A stretch of 64,000 nt of DNA from Blautia caecimuris (lineage in GTDB: Bacteria; Bacillota; Clostridia; Lachnospirales; Lachnospiraceae). The notes under the pieces are model-generated. The model saw nothing but the letters and a program-made list of their open reading frames with translations. It ran no database searches and was not told the origin of the DNA. The translations under genes and the position numbers were made by a program. The stretch spans positions 27,753-91,752 of the forward strand of contig NZ_JANJZT010000016.1 in assembly GCF_024622975.1 (NCBI RefSeq). The letters run 5' to 3'. The number at the start of each line of letters is the position of its first letter. Within the stretch, counting starts at the first letter, position 1. Of this stretch, positions 20,574 to 30,200 are shown one piece after another.

Positions 20574-21914
20574 ATGTTTGAAAATATGACAGAACAGCAG
20601 GCAAGAGAGCAGATTCTTGGAATCGTAGATAATTATTGCCGTAAATATCATAACCAAGAGAAAACATTTAAAAAGGGAGACAGAATTCCTTATGCATCCA
20701 GAGTTTATGATTCAAAAGAAATGGTAAATCTTGTGGACAGTGCGCTGGAATTCTGGCTGACAGCAGGCAGATATGCAGATGAGTTTGAGAAAAAATTCTC
20801 AGAATACCTGGGAATCCGTTTCTGTTCTCTGGTTAATTCCGGATCTTCAGCCAATCTTCTTGCTTTTATGGCGCTGACTTCACCGCTTCTGAAGGAACGC
20901 CAGGTGCGTCCGGGAGATGAAGTGATTACAGTGGCGGCAGGATTTCCGACAACCGTGGCGCCAATGATCCAGTATGGAGCGGTTCCTGTATTTGTAGATG
21001 TGACAGTACCTCAGTATAATATTGACGTAACCAGGCTGGAAGAAGCTCTTTCTTCCAGGACAAAGGCAGTAATGCTGGCTCATACTCTGGGTAATCCGTT
21101 TGACCTTAAGGCTTTAAGCGATTTCTGCAAAAAACATGACCTGTGGCTGATCGAGGACAACTGTGATGCACTTGGTTCTGAGTATATGATAGACGGAGAG
21201 AAGAAGCTTACAGGAACCATTGGTGATATCGGCACATCAAGCTTTTATCCGCCTCATCATATGACAATGGGAGAAGGCGGAGCTGTGTACACAAACAATC
21301 CGCTTCTGCACAAGATTGTCCGTTCCCTCCGCGACTGGGGACGTGACTGCAGATGCCCGTCCGGCCGTGATAATGTGTGCGGACACCGATTTGACAGACA
21401 GTACGGAGAGCTGCCTCTTGGCTACGACCATAAATATGTTTACTCTCATTTTGGATATAATCTGAAAGCAACAGATATGCAGGCGGCAGTGGGATGCGCT
21501 CAGCTTGAAAAGTTCCCTGGATTTGTGGAAAAGCGTCGTCATAATTATGCGCGCCTCAGAAAAGCCCTTGAGGGAATGGAAGAAAAATTTGTACTTCCCG
21601 AAGCCTGTCCCGATTCTGATCCAAGCTGGTTCGGCTTCCTTTTGACATGCAAAGAAGGAGTGGACAGAAATAAAGTGGTTCCTTATATTGAAAGCAAAGG
21701 TGTTCAGACAAGAATGCTGTTTGCCGGAAATCTTACAAAGCACCCCTGCTTTGATCAGATGAGAGCAGAAGGCAGAGGATACCGCATTGCCGGAAGTCTG
21801 GAAAATACAGACAGAATCATGCGCGATACTTTCTGGGTAGGTCTTTATCCGGGCATGACAGATGAAAAGATCGATTATATGGCAAAGGTGATCCGGGAAG
21901 CCGGAAATCTTTAA
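20574..21914 (+). CDS. rfbH: CDP-6-deoxy-4-ketoglucose 3-dehydratase (E1), RfbH/DdhC-like
   Basis: A 446-residue PMP/PLP enzyme of the aminotransferase fold. The usual Schiff-base Lys is replaced by His (SFYPPHHMTMGEGG, His near residue 227-228), the signature of the 3-dehydrase E1 that removes the C3 hydroxyl. Other fits are the GSSANLLAFMAL phosphate loop and a Cys-containing segment CRCPSGRDNVCGHRF that may carry the iron-sulfur ligands. E1 needs an E3 reductase; none is coded here. Starts 17 bp after rfbG. Confidence 0.9.
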   Translation: MFENMTEQQAREQILGIVDNYCRKYHNQEKTFKKGDRIPYASRVYDSKEMVNLVDSALEFWLTAGRYADEFEKKFSEYLGIRFCSLVNSGSSANLLAFMALTSPLLKERQVRPGDEVITVAAGFPTTVAPMIQYGAVPVFVDVTVPQYNIDVTRLEEALSSRTKAVMLAHTLGNPFDLKALSDFCKKHDLWLIEDNCDALGSEYMIDGEKKLTGTIGDIGTSSFYPPHHMTMGEGGAVYTNNPLLHKIVRSLRDWGRDCRCPSGRDNVCGHRFDRQYGELPLGYDHKYVYSHFGYNLKATDMQAAVGCAQLEKFPGFVEKRRHNYARLRKALEGMEEKFVLPEACPDSDPSWFGFLLTCKEGVDRNKVVPYIESKGVQTRMLFAGNLTKHPCFDQMRAEGRGYRIAGSLENTDRIMRDTFWVGLYPGMTDEKIDYMAKVIREAGNL

Positions 21915-21956
21915 GCCTGCTGTGGAAAAGATACTTCAGAGAAGGGATAAAAGTAA

Positions 21957-23273
21957 ATGGTAATAGATGAAAAGCTGCGCTGGTATGGATTCTGGCTGGT
22001 GGACCGTCTTCAGGGAGGAAAGGTACGCGGCTATTATGAAGAAATCCGTGACAGCTATAAAAACGGGACTTCCATAGAAAAGACTCAGGAGAAAATCAGG
22101 AAGCTGATCTCTCATGCAGTTCGCACAACTGAATTTTATAAGGATTTTCCAGAGGATACTCCTCTGGAAAAAATGCCGGTTATGAATAAGGAGACTTACA
22201 GAAATCATTATGAGCAGTGCCAGTCTTCTGTTTACAAAGATGCTTCAGATAATCGTATTATGTACACAAGCGGCTCTACGGGGACTCCTTTTGCCATGAT
22301 ACAGAATCGCAATAAAATCCTTCATAACACAGCTGCAAGTATTTTTCTGGGGGCTGCCGGCGGATATTATATCGGAATGAAAGAAGCATTTATCCGCATG
22401 TGGGTAGGAGATCACGCAAAAAAGAGCTGGATCTCCAGAACGGCAGAGAATCTGATCATGATGGACTGTTCCAATCTGGATGAAGAAGCTTTGGGCAAAA
22501 TGGTTTCTGTTATTAAGAAGAAACGGGTAAAGTGTATCATCGGATATGCATCTGCAATTGGAGAACTGGGACGGTATATTGAAGAGCATCATATGAATAC
22601 CGGAGACTTTTGTGTGAAGGCAATCCTTCCTATTTCAGAGAGCATGCCCAGTGAAGTAAGACGAAATCTGGAAAGAATTTTTAACTGTACAGTACGTTCC
22701 TGGTACTCAAATGAAGAAAACGGTATTATGGGTCTGCAGCGTGAAGAAGATGAAAGCTATTATATTGATTCTGAAAGCTATTATTATGAGATTCTTAAGC
22801 TGGACAGTGATGAACCTGCAGAACCGGGAGAGCTTGGACGAATTGTGATCACAGATCTTTATAATTATGCCATTCCCCTGATCCGTTATGACAATGGGGA
22901 TCTGGCAGTGGAAGAACGAAAGGAAAAGAACGGCAGATTCCGTCTGTACCTGAAAGAACTGTATGGAAGACGGGGAGATATGATATATGACTGCAAGGGA
23001 AGAATTGTGTCTCCGTTTGTACTTCTGAACGGTCTTTCTATGGCAAAGGGAATCAACCAGTACCGTTTTATCCAGGAGGATGTAACAAAATATACTTTAT
23101 GGCTGAATGGCGACAGACAGGTAATTGATGAGAAAGCAATCCTGGATTTTATCAGTCCTTACTTTGGTGAAGAAGCAGAAATTACAGTGGAGTATGTAGA
23201 TGAGATCCCGGTTCTCAGCTCCGGAAAAAGAAAATCCTTTGAAAACCGGTGTGAAAAATACATAAAAAAATAA
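21957..23273 (+). CDS. PaaK/CapK-like adenylate-forming protein 1
   Basis: A 438-residue protein of the phenylacetate-CoA ligase (adenylate-forming) superfamily. It has the phosphate loop TSGSTGTPFAM, the WYSNEENGIMG block before the acceptor site, and the IRYDNGDLAV motif. Capsule clusters often contain CapK-like members of unknown substrate. The similarly sized gene at 24541 is its paralogue, with a flippase between. It may activate a carboxylic acid for sugar acylation or modify the glycan (inference). Confidence 0.82.
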   Translation: MVIDEKLRWYGFWLVDRLQGGKVRGYYEEIRDSYKNGTSIEKTQEKIRKLISHAVRTTEFYKDFPEDTPLEKMPVMNKETYRNHYEQCQSSVYKDASDNRIMYTSGSTGTPFAMIQNRNKILHNTAASIFLGAAGGYYIGMKEAFIRMWVGDHAKKSWISRTAENLIMMDCSNLDEEALGKMVSVIKKKRVKCIIGYASAIGELGRYIEEHHMNTGDFCVKAILPISESMPSEVRRNLERIFNCTVRSWYSNEENGIMGLQREEDESYYIDSESYYYEILKLDSDEPAEPGELGRIVITDLYNYAIPLIRYDNGDLAVEERKEKNGRFRLYLKELYGRRGDMIYDCKGRIVSPFVLLNGLSMAKGINQYRFIQEDVTKYTLWLNGDRQVIDEKAILDFISPYFGEEAEITVEYVDEIPVLSSGKRKSFENRCEKYIKK

Positions 23274-23289
23274 CTGGGGAGGCTTCTCT

Positions 23290-24504
23290 TTGGCATCAAA
23301 AGAAAAACAGAAAAGAATTGTATCAAATACAGTGTATACCATAGGCGGAGCGCTTCTGATGAATGGGGTTCTGCAGATTGTTGTATATCCTCTGCTGAAC
23401 CGAAAAATGGGAAGCGACCAGCTGGGAGAGCTTTTGTATCTTATGGGGCTGGTTGCAATACTCTGTCCTTCTGTGGGGCAGGCGCTGAATACCAGCCGTC
23501 TTGTTGTACGAAGAGATTATCAGGTGAAAAACGGGGACTATAATGTCCTCCTTTTGCTGTTTGGAGGAGTGGGAACAGCAGTCACTCTTTTTGTGGCAAG
23601 GGATTCCATGGTATCTCTGCCTGTTATTTTCTGGACGGCAGCCCTTCTTATGACAACAATTTTTCGTTATTACGGAGATGTGGAATACCGTCTGAACCTG
23701 AATTATAACAAATATTTTTACTATTACTGTGTGCTGACAGGCGGATATATAGCCGGCTTTGGACTTTATTTCCTTACAAAAAACTGGTTTCTGGTATTTC
23801 TTGCAGGCGAGGCTGCAGCTCTGGTGTATCTTGCCGCAACCGGAACAGTGTTCAGAGGATTTTTTGACCGGAGCAGGTGGTTTACACAGGCATTTCAGCG
23901 GGGAGGCTTCCTGGTATTTTCTTATCTGATTACAAATTTTACTTTGAATATTGACCGTCTTGCGCTGGAACATATGGTGGGGCATCTGGCAGTAACACAA
24001 TATTACGTAACTTCTCTGATCGGAAAAACTCTGGTGCTTCTGGTGGCGCCTGTTAATACGATCATTATTTCTTATCTTACAAGAAAACAGGAGAGAATGG
24101 ATAAAAAGCAGTTTCTTCTGTTTACCGGAATCGGAACAGGCGTAAGCCTTGTGTTTTTCCTTGGAGCGCAGATTGGAACTCCTATTTTCGTAAAGCTGTT
24201 TTATGGAGATCTTTATGAATCAGTAAAAGGAATGATCACAGTTGTAAACCTCAGTCAGATCCTTGGCGTACTTTCAGCTTATCTTTTTATTGTAGTTCTT
24301 ACTTTCACAGAGGAAAAGTGGCAGTTGATCCTTCAGATCATACATTTGGCTGTGATTGCAGTCCTTGTGTTGATTTTTACAGAAAAGAGCGGTATTATGG
24401 GTTTTGCGGCAGCCGTGCTCATTGCCAATGTAATACGTGTGGCAGCAGTAATTCTTCTTGGATTATGGAAAGCAGGCAGTGGCCCAAAACAGAAAAAACA
24501 ATGA
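23290..24504 (+). CDS. Polysaccharide flippase (Wzx/MATE-MOP family)
   Basis: A 404-residue membrane protein with about twelve hydrophobic segments and the RfbX/Wzx flavour (VYTIGGALLMNGVLQIVVYPLLNRKMG, a flexible QALNTSR in loop one). It starts at TTG 23290 behind TGGGGAGG. It would flip an undecaprenyl-linked repeat unit across the membrane. Its position in the sugar operon supports that. Confidence 0.82.
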   Translation: MASKEKQKRIVSNTVYTIGGALLMNGVLQIVVYPLLNRKMGSDQLGELLYLMGLVAILCPSVGQALNTSRLVVRRDYQVKNGDYNVLLLLFGGVGTAVTLFVARDSMVSLPVIFWTAALLMTTIFRYYGDVEYRLNLNYNKYFYYYCVLTGGYIAGFGLYFLTKNWFLVFLAGEAAALVYLAATGTVFRGFFDRSRWFTQAFQRGGFLVFSYLITNFTLNIDRLALEHMVGHLAVTQYYVTSLIGKTLVLLVAPVNTIIISYLTRKQERMDKKQFLLFTGIGTGVSLVFFLGAQIGTPIFVKLFYGDLYESVKGMITVVNLSQILGVLSAYLFIVVLTFTEEKWQLILQIIHLAVIAVLVLIFTEKSGIMGFAAAVLIANVIRVAAVILLGLWKAGSGPKQKKQ

Positions 24505-24540
24505 TATTGATTCTACATCATAAATGAGGAAGGAAAAAGA

Positions 24541-25860
24541 ATGCAGGCGGGAGAAATTTTAAGACGAACAGCGTTTAATATACTGGATAAGCTTCACGGC
24601 GGAAAGCTTGAAAAAATAAAAAAAGTTAATAAAAGGGAGATTGTAGAGGGAATTACAGAGGAGTATGCACAGCGCCGTGTGGAAATGCTTCTTGATTATG
24701 CCAAAAAGCATTCTCCTTATTATAAAAATTATCAGGACGCACAGGATATTACAGAGTTTCCTGTTATGACAAAAATGAAATATAACGAGAATATGGATGC
24801 AGTTCTCTGCGATACATTCCGTGACAGAAAAGACAGTCTGTTCCGTCTGAAAACAAGCGGTTCAACAGGCGCGCCGTTTACTGTTTTATGCGATGGGGAT
24901 AAAATGAACCGTGTGAATATGAACTTTATTTCCTTTATGGAGCTGAACGGATTTCGCATGGGAATGAAGCGGGGAGAGTTCCGTGTATGGATCCCGGGTA
25001 AAAATGTGATCTCCAAATGGAAATCCTTTAAAAATAATCTGATCATGATCGATATCTCCAACATGGGAGACGATGCCCTTGCAGATATCTGTGAAAAAAT
25101 ACGAAAAGACAGGATTCAGGTTCTGGTTGCATATTCCAGTGCTCTGACAGTTCTTGCAGATTATCTGAAAAGGAAAAAAGTTGATATCAGAAAATGGGAT
25201 GTGGAAATGGTTTTCGCCATGGGCGAGGCGCTTCCTCAGAAAACATATGACCTGATCCGGGAAATCTTTGGCTTTTCGGCAGTCCGTTCTTATGGAAATA
25301 ATGAGAACGGTTTTCTTGCATGCCAGGTTGGCGAGGAGGACCGGTATACGGTAGACCTTTATAATTTTTATATTGAAATGCTGAGCCTTGATTCAGATGA
25401 ACCGGTGAAACCGGGAGAACTGGGAAGAATCGTTGTAACTGATTTTTATAATAAAGCTTTTCCTATGATCCGTTATGACACAGGCGATACAGGAATTTAT
25501 CAGGAAGTAACAGATGAAAAGGGCAGAAAACATGGTTATTTCACAGAAATATACGGACGCCGCGGCTCCATGATGTATAACTGCAAGGGAGAACCTCTGT
25601 CCATTCATGTTTTTATGAATGTACTGATCAATATGGAAGGTATCGTACATCAGGCAAAATGCATTCAGTGGGAAAAGAAAAGATACGAGCTGCTTTTAAA
25701 TGCTGACCGGACAAGAGTCAATGAAGATGAGGTAGTGGCTTCCTACCGGAAATATCTGGGAGAGGAAGCTCAGATCGACGTTACTTATGTAGATGAAATT
25801 CCTATTGAGGCATCCGGAAAGCGTATGGTATGCGTTCAGAAATGCCAGGCGTATCTGTAG
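24541..25860 (+). CDS. PaaK/CapK-like adenylate-forming protein 2
   Basis: A 439-residue paralogue of the gene at 21957. It keeps the loop TSGSTGAPFTVL, the block SYGNNENGFLA, IRYDTGDTG, and the C-terminal ASGKRM Lys-containing motif. Both copies share the SLDSDEPxxPGELGRIVxTD stretch, so they are clear duplicates that have diverged. Whether both are catalytic is unknown. Confidence 0.82.
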   Translation: MQAGEILRRTAFNILDKLHGGKLEKIKKVNKREIVEGITEEYAQRRVEMLLDYAKKHSPYYKNYQDAQDITEFPVMTKMKYNENMDAVLCDTFRDRKDSLFRLKTSGSTGAPFTVLCDGDKMNRVNMNFISFMELNGFRMGMKRGEFRVWIPGKNVISKWKSFKNNLIMIDISNMGDDALADICEKIRKDRIQVLVAYSSALTVLADYLKRKKVDIRKWDVEMVFAMGEALPQKTYDLIREIFGFSAVRSYGNNENGFLACQVGEEDRYTVDLYNFYIEMLSLDSDEPVKPGELGRIVVTDFYNKAFPMIRYDTGDTGIYQEVTDEKGRKHGYFTEIYGRRGSMMYNCKGEPLSIHVFMNVLINMEGIVHQAKCIQWEKKRYELLLNADRTRVNEDEVVASYRKYLGEEAQIDVTYVDEIPIEASGKRMVCVQKCQAYL

Positions 25861-25935
25861 GATGTCAAAGATGCAGAAAAAAGCTTCAGATAATATATCA
25901 GAAGGCTGAAGCAACAGTTGATATGGAGAAAGAAA

Positions 25936-27768
25936 ATGAAACAGAAGGTATCTGATTATATAGCGGAATATATTGCACAGTGGGGAATCCGGGATGTATT
26001 TACTGTTACCGGAGGCGGAGCCATGCATATGAATGATGCTTTTGGACATCATAAAATGCTGCACTGTACTTATCAGCATCATGAACAGGCATGTGCCATG
26101 GCGGCAGAGGCCTATGCCCGTCTTGGAAATAAAATGGCAGCAGTCTGTGTCACCACGGGACCGGGAGCTACAAATGCAATTACCGGGGTTCTGGGGGCAT
26201 GGATGGATTCCATTCCGATGCTGGTATTTTCAGGTCAGGCGCGCTATGCAACTACGGTTTCTGCCTCAGGTCTGCCTCTTCGCAGCATGGGAGTGCAGGA
26301 ATGCAATATTGTTCCGGTAGTAAAAAGCCTGACAAAGTATGCTCACATGATCGTTCATCCGGAGAACATCCGGTACCATCTGGAAAAGGCTCTTTATCTG
26401 GCTGTAAATGGAAGGCCGGGACCGGTATGGTTGGACATTCCTCTTGATGTTCAGGGGGCAGTCATAGAAACAGATGATCTGAAAGCCTATGATCCGGAAG
26501 AAAATCCTGAACAGCAGCCCCGGGAAATAAAAGATGAGACGGTAGAGCAGATTCTGGATAAATTGCAGGAAAGCAAACGGCCGGTTCTTTCACCGGGAAA
26601 TGGTGTACGGCTGGCAGGGGCGCATGAGGACTTTTATCAGCTTGCTGAGCTTCTGGGAGTTCCGGTGGTAACAGGTATGAGCAGCGTGGATGCCATTGAG
26701 TCGGATCATCCCCTGTTTGTGGGAAGAAGCGGGGGAACAGGAACAAGACCGGGTAACTTTGCACTTCAGAACAGCGACGTGCTTCTTTCTCTTGGCAATC
26801 GTCAGGGATTTGCACAGACAGGCTTCCGGTATCAGGACTGGGCAAGAGAAAGCTATACCATTCTGAACGATATTGATGAAAATGAACTGAAAAAACCAAG
26901 CCTGCATGTCAGTCTGCCTGTATGCGGCGATGCCGGAGAGCTGATCCGAAAGCTGATAAAGGCTGCAAAAAAACGTGGAGCTTCCAAGGAAAACCCCTTA
27001 TTCCAGGGAAATGCATGGAGAAATCAGTGTCTTTTATGGAAGCAAAAATATCCGGTTGTTGTGTCCGGTCATTATGAAATTGTGGAGGATGGCTGCACAA
27101 ATATTTATGCGTTTTATGAAGAACTGTCCAGAGCCATGAAGGAAAACCAGAATCTTATGGTCAGTGTGGGAACTTCCAGAGTTGCAGGAAGTCAGGCTTT
27201 TCGTGTAAAAAAAGGTCAGCGCTTTATTACAAATCCTAATACAGCGTCTATGGGATTCTGCCTTCCGGGGGCAACCGGGGTGTGTATTGCATCCGGGAAA
27301 CAGCCGGTAGTCTGTGTAACCGGAGAAGGAAGCCTTCAGATGAATATTCAGGAACTGCAGACGATCAGGCAGAATCATCTTCCGATAAAACTTTTTGTAA
27401 TCAACAATCAGGGATATCATTCCATTCGACAGACTCAGCAGAGCTATTTTGGAGAGCCTCTGGTGGGAGTTGGACAGGAGAGCGGTGACCTGAGCTTTCC
27501 GGATCTTCAGAAGCTTATTCCGGCTTATGGATTTCCGTACAGATGTATTCACAGCTCAGAAAAACTGGCGGATACGATTAAGGAAGTATTGGAAATGGAT
27601 GGAGCGGCTGTATGTGAGGTTTTTGTAACCAGGTATCAGAAAACCGAGCCGAAAACCTCATCGAAAAAGCTTCCGGATGGAAAAATGGTGTCTGCGCCTC
27701 TTGAGGACATGTATCCGTTTCTTTCCATGGAGGAGCTGGAAGAAAATATGTACATTCCTCTTCCGTAG
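25936..27768 (+). CDS. TPP-dependent, acetolactate synthase-like enzyme (YerE-like candidate)
   Basis: A 610-residue three-domain TPP enzyme. The N-terminal domain has the catalytic Glu in YQHHEQACAMAAEAYA (residue about 49) and the GPGATNAITG loop. The central domain follows, and the C-terminal TPP-binding domain has VTGEGSLQMNIQEL...INNQ, where the usual GDG is GEG. It lies directly in the rfbG-rfbH operon. In Yersinia, YerE of this family adds a two-carbon branch to CDP-3,6-dideoxy-4-ketoglucose to make yersiniose; by context this gene may do the same. It begins at ATG 25936 behind GGAGAAAG. Confidence 0.7.
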   Translation: MKQKVSDYIAEYIAQWGIRDVFTVTGGGAMHMNDAFGHHKMLHCTYQHHEQACAMAAEAYARLGNKMAAVCVTTGPGATNAITGVLGAWMDSIPMLVFSGQARYATTVSASGLPLRSMGVQECNIVPVVKSLTKYAHMIVHPENIRYHLEKALYLAVNGRPGPVWLDIPLDVQGAVIETDDLKAYDPEENPEQQPREIKDETVEQILDKLQESKRPVLSPGNGVRLAGAHEDFYQLAELLGVPVVTGMSSVDAIESDHPLFVGRSGGTGTRPGNFALQNSDVLLSLGNRQGFAQTGFRYQDWARESYTILNDIDENELKKPSLHVSLPVCGDAGELIRKLIKAAKKRGASKENPLFQGNAWRNQCLLWKQKYPVVVSGHYEIVEDGCTNIYAFYEELSRAMKENQNLMVSVGTSRVAGSQAFRVKKGQRFITNPNTASMGFCLPGATGVCIASGKQPVVCVTGEGSLQMNIQELQTIRQNHLPIKLFVINNQGYHSIRQTQQSYFGEPLVGVGQESGDLSFPDLQKLIPAYGFPYRCIHSSEKLADTIKEVLEMDGAAVCEVFVTRYQKTEPKTSSKKLPDGKMVSAPLEDMYPFLSMEELEENMYIPLP

Positions 27769-27778
27769 CAGAAGTAGT

Positions 27779-27930
27779 ATAATGTCTCATTCACATTCGC
27801 ATAATAATTGTCTGAATTTCCAGCTGCCGGGCTGTCGTCAATCGCCGATGCTGCCGCATCGCCTTATTCCTTCGCCTTACAGATGGAAAATTCACTTTGC
27901 GTCATTACACTGAAAATGAATGAGACAATA
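27779..27930. repeat. Inverted-repeat-bounded segment, about 150 bp
   Basis: Arms TGTCTCATTCA (27783-27793) and TGAATGAGACA (27917-27927) form a perfect 11-bp inverted repeat, extended imperfectly to about 19 bp and flanked by TA on both sides. Inside is a perfect small hairpin GATGC/GCATC. It fills most of the gap between the TPP gene and the next gene. It looks like a miniature inverted-repeat element or a structured RNA; no gene is convincing inside. Confidence 0.5.
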
Positions 27931-28065
27931 CGCCAGAGTATTTTTATGCTCTTTAAATCAGACAAAAATATTCTGCCAGACAGCAGAAACAATAGAAAAA
28001 CAGAAGAGTTTTTCTGATTTCATATATTCTAAAGACAGTACAAAAGTTAAATAAGAAGGAAAATT

Positions 28066-28998
28066 ATGCAGCGGATTATTGTAACAGGAGCCACCAGTAT
28101 GATCGGCGTGGCTTTAATAGAAGAATGCATAAAGCATGGAACAGAGGTTTATGCAGTTGTACGGGAAGGGTCAAAAAAGCGTTCCCGTTTGCCGGAAAGC
28201 AGTCTGATCAAATTTGCGGACTGTTCTCTGGAGCATCTGGACAGGCTGCCGGAAATGATTTCGCAGGAATGCGATACGTTTTATCATATTGCCTGGGGGA
28301 ATACCGGAGAAAACAGAAATTCAAGCACAGAGCTTCAAAGCCGGAACATCGGGTATACTTTAGCAGCAGTAAAGGCAGCGGCAGCTCTTGGCTGTAAACG
28401 TTTTATCGGAGCCGGATCCCAGGCAGAGTACGGTCTGCTGGATCTGGACAGGATTTCACCAGAAAGCGCGGCAAATCCCACAACTCCTTACGGAGCGGCA
28501 AAGCTGGCATCCGGATATCTGGCAAGGATGCTTTGCAAGGAACTGGGAATAGAGTGTATCTGGCCCAGAATATTCAGTGTTTATGGAATTTATGAAAAAG
28601 AAACTACCATGATCGCCTCCGGCCTCAGAAAAATGCTGGCAGGGGAGCCTACAGAATTTACACCCGGAATGCAGAGATGGGAATATCTTTTCAGCGCAGA
28701 CGCAGGCCGCGCCTTTTATCTTATTGGAGAAAAAGGACGGGACGGAGCCGTGTACTGCGTAGGAAGCGGACAGCCTGCGCTGCTTCGGGATTATATACAG
28801 AAAATGGCAGAGCTTACAGATTACAGGAATCCGGGGATCGGAGCCAGACCATATCCCAAAGGCGCTGTAATGAACCTTTGCGCAGATATTGATTCTCTTT
28901 ATCAGGATACAGGTTTTGTACCGGAGTATACGTTTGAGCAGGGAATCAGAGAAACCATTGCCTGGCTGAAAAGCCAGAGTACAGGAGATAAAAAATGA
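28066..28998 (+). CDS. NAD(P)-dependent sugar epimerase/dehydratase (extended SDR)
   Basis: A 310-residue extended SDR enzyme with the dinucleotide loop VTGATSMIG at residues 6-14, an IGAGSQAEYG strand, and the YGAAKLASG motif with catalytic Tyr and Lys. In yersiniose or abequose pathways a reductase of this fold follows the branching or E1/E3 step. By position it may reduce the ketosugar product. It overlaps the next gene by 4 bp. Confidence 0.82.
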   Translation: MQRIIVTGATSMIGVALIEECIKHGTEVYAVVREGSKKRSRLPESSLIKFADCSLEHLDRLPEMISQECDTFYHIAWGNTGENRNSSTELQSRNIGYTLAAVKAAAALGCKRFIGAGSQAEYGLLDLDRISPESAANPTTPYGAAKLASGYLARMLCKELGIECIWPRIFSVYGIYEKETTMIASGLRKMLAGEPTEFTPGMQRWEYLFSADAGRAFYLIGEKGRDGAVYCVGSGQPALLRDYIQKMAELTDYRNPGIGARPYPKGAVMNLCADIDSLYQDTGFVPEYTFEQGIRETIAWLKSQSTGDKK

Positions 28999-30200
28999 AA
29001 AAGAAAATTTCAGTGGTAATTCCTACATATAATGAAGAGGCAAACGTGGTTCCACTGTCAAAAGCAGTTACAGAAGTAATGGAGCGCGACCTCAGTGATT
29101 ATGACTATGAGATTTTGTTTATTGACAATCATTCCAAAGACAATACGCAGGCGCTGATCCGCGGACTGTGTGCCAATAATAAAAACATTAAGGCTATTTT
29201 TAATGCAAAAAACTTCGGTCAGGCCAGATCTCCTGTTTACGGTATGAAACAGGCATATGGAGACTGTGTGGTTCGTATGTGCGCTGATTTTCAGGACCCG
29301 GTAGAGATGATCCCGAAATTTGTCAGAGAATGGGAACAGGGAAATAAAATCGTGATCGGTGTGAAAAATGCCAGTCAGGAACGAAAGGGAATGTACAGGA
29401 TCCGTGGTCTGTATTACAAGATGATCAGAAAGATCACCGAGATCGACCATATTGAACAGTTTACCGGTTTTGGACTGTATGACAAAAAATTTGTAGACGT
29501 GGTGCGAGACCTTCATGATCCCATGCCCTATCTTCGTGGAATCATTGCAGAGCTTGGGTTTGATTATAAAGCAATTCCCTATATTCAGCCTAAAAGAAGA
29601 GCAGGAAAAAGCAAAAATAATTTTTACAGCCTTTATGATTATGCCATGATTGGTATTACCTCATATTCTAAAGTAGTGATGCGTCTGGCAACTTTTGCCG
29701 GTTTTATTATTGGCGGTCTGAGCTTTGCGGCAGGTATTGTATATCTGATTCTGAAGCTGATGTACTGGGATCGTTTTTCGGCAGGCATTGCTCCTATGGT
29801 CATCGGTATGTTCTTTCTGGGAGCTCTTCAGCTGTTCTTTATCGGATTTCTTGGAGAATATGTACTGAGTATTAATACAAGGGTACTGGACAGACCTCTG
29901 GTAGTGGAAGAAGAGCGTCTGAATTTTGAGGATGAGGACAAAAAATGTCAACAGAACAGAGAATCTGAAACCCAGGAAAACAGAGAGGCAGAGTTCCGGA
30001 AAAAAGATTTAACAGAAAAAGAGTCTGAAAACAGTGAGACAATGCAGGTGGACAGTATCAGATACAGCGCAGATGCTTCTGTGAAAGAACCTGAGAAATT
30101 CAGTGGGGAAGTACAGAGAAACCGTAATGGATTTATCCAGGCTAAAGATGTTTTTGGAAAAGAGAGTGACAGGGAAAAACAGGAGAGTATTCATGAATAA
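28995..30200 (+). CDS. Family 2 glycosyltransferase, membrane-anchored (GtrB/DPM-like)
   Basis: A 401-residue enzyme. The GT-A domain has VVIPTYNEEANV at the start, then FIDNHSKDNTQ and RMCADFQDP with the metal-binding acidic motif. Two membrane segments follow near residues 228-290, the form of polyisoprenyl-phosphate sugar transferases such as GtrB. The last 90 residues are a disordered, Glu/Lys/Ser-rich tail that is not usual in the family. It likely makes a lipid-linked sugar donor used by the following GT-C-like protein. Confidence 0.82.
   Translation: MKKKISVVIPTYNEEANVVPLSKAVTEVMERDLSDYDYEILFIDNHSKDNTQALIRGLCANNKNIKAIFNAKNFGQARSPVYGMKQAYGDCVVRMCADFQDPVEMIPKFVREWEQGNKIVIGVKNASQERKGMYRIRGLYYKMIRKITEIDHIEQFTGFGLYDKKFVDVVRDLHDPMPYLRGIIAELGFDYKAIPYIQPKRRAGKSKNNFYSLYDYAMIGITSYSKVVMRLATFAGFIIGGLSFAAGIVYLILKLMYWDRFSAGIAPMVIGMFFLGALQLFFIGFLGEYVLSINTRVLDRPLVVEEERLNFEDEDKKCQQNRESETQENREAEFRKKDLTEKESENSETMQVDSIRYSADASVKEPEKFSGEVQRNRNGFIQAKDVFGKESDREKQESIHE

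Noticed and set aside
27677..27913. 78-codon open frame overlapping the end of the TPP gene and the inverted-repeat segment
   Set aside because: No ribosome site, mostly inside another gene, and low-complexity composition.
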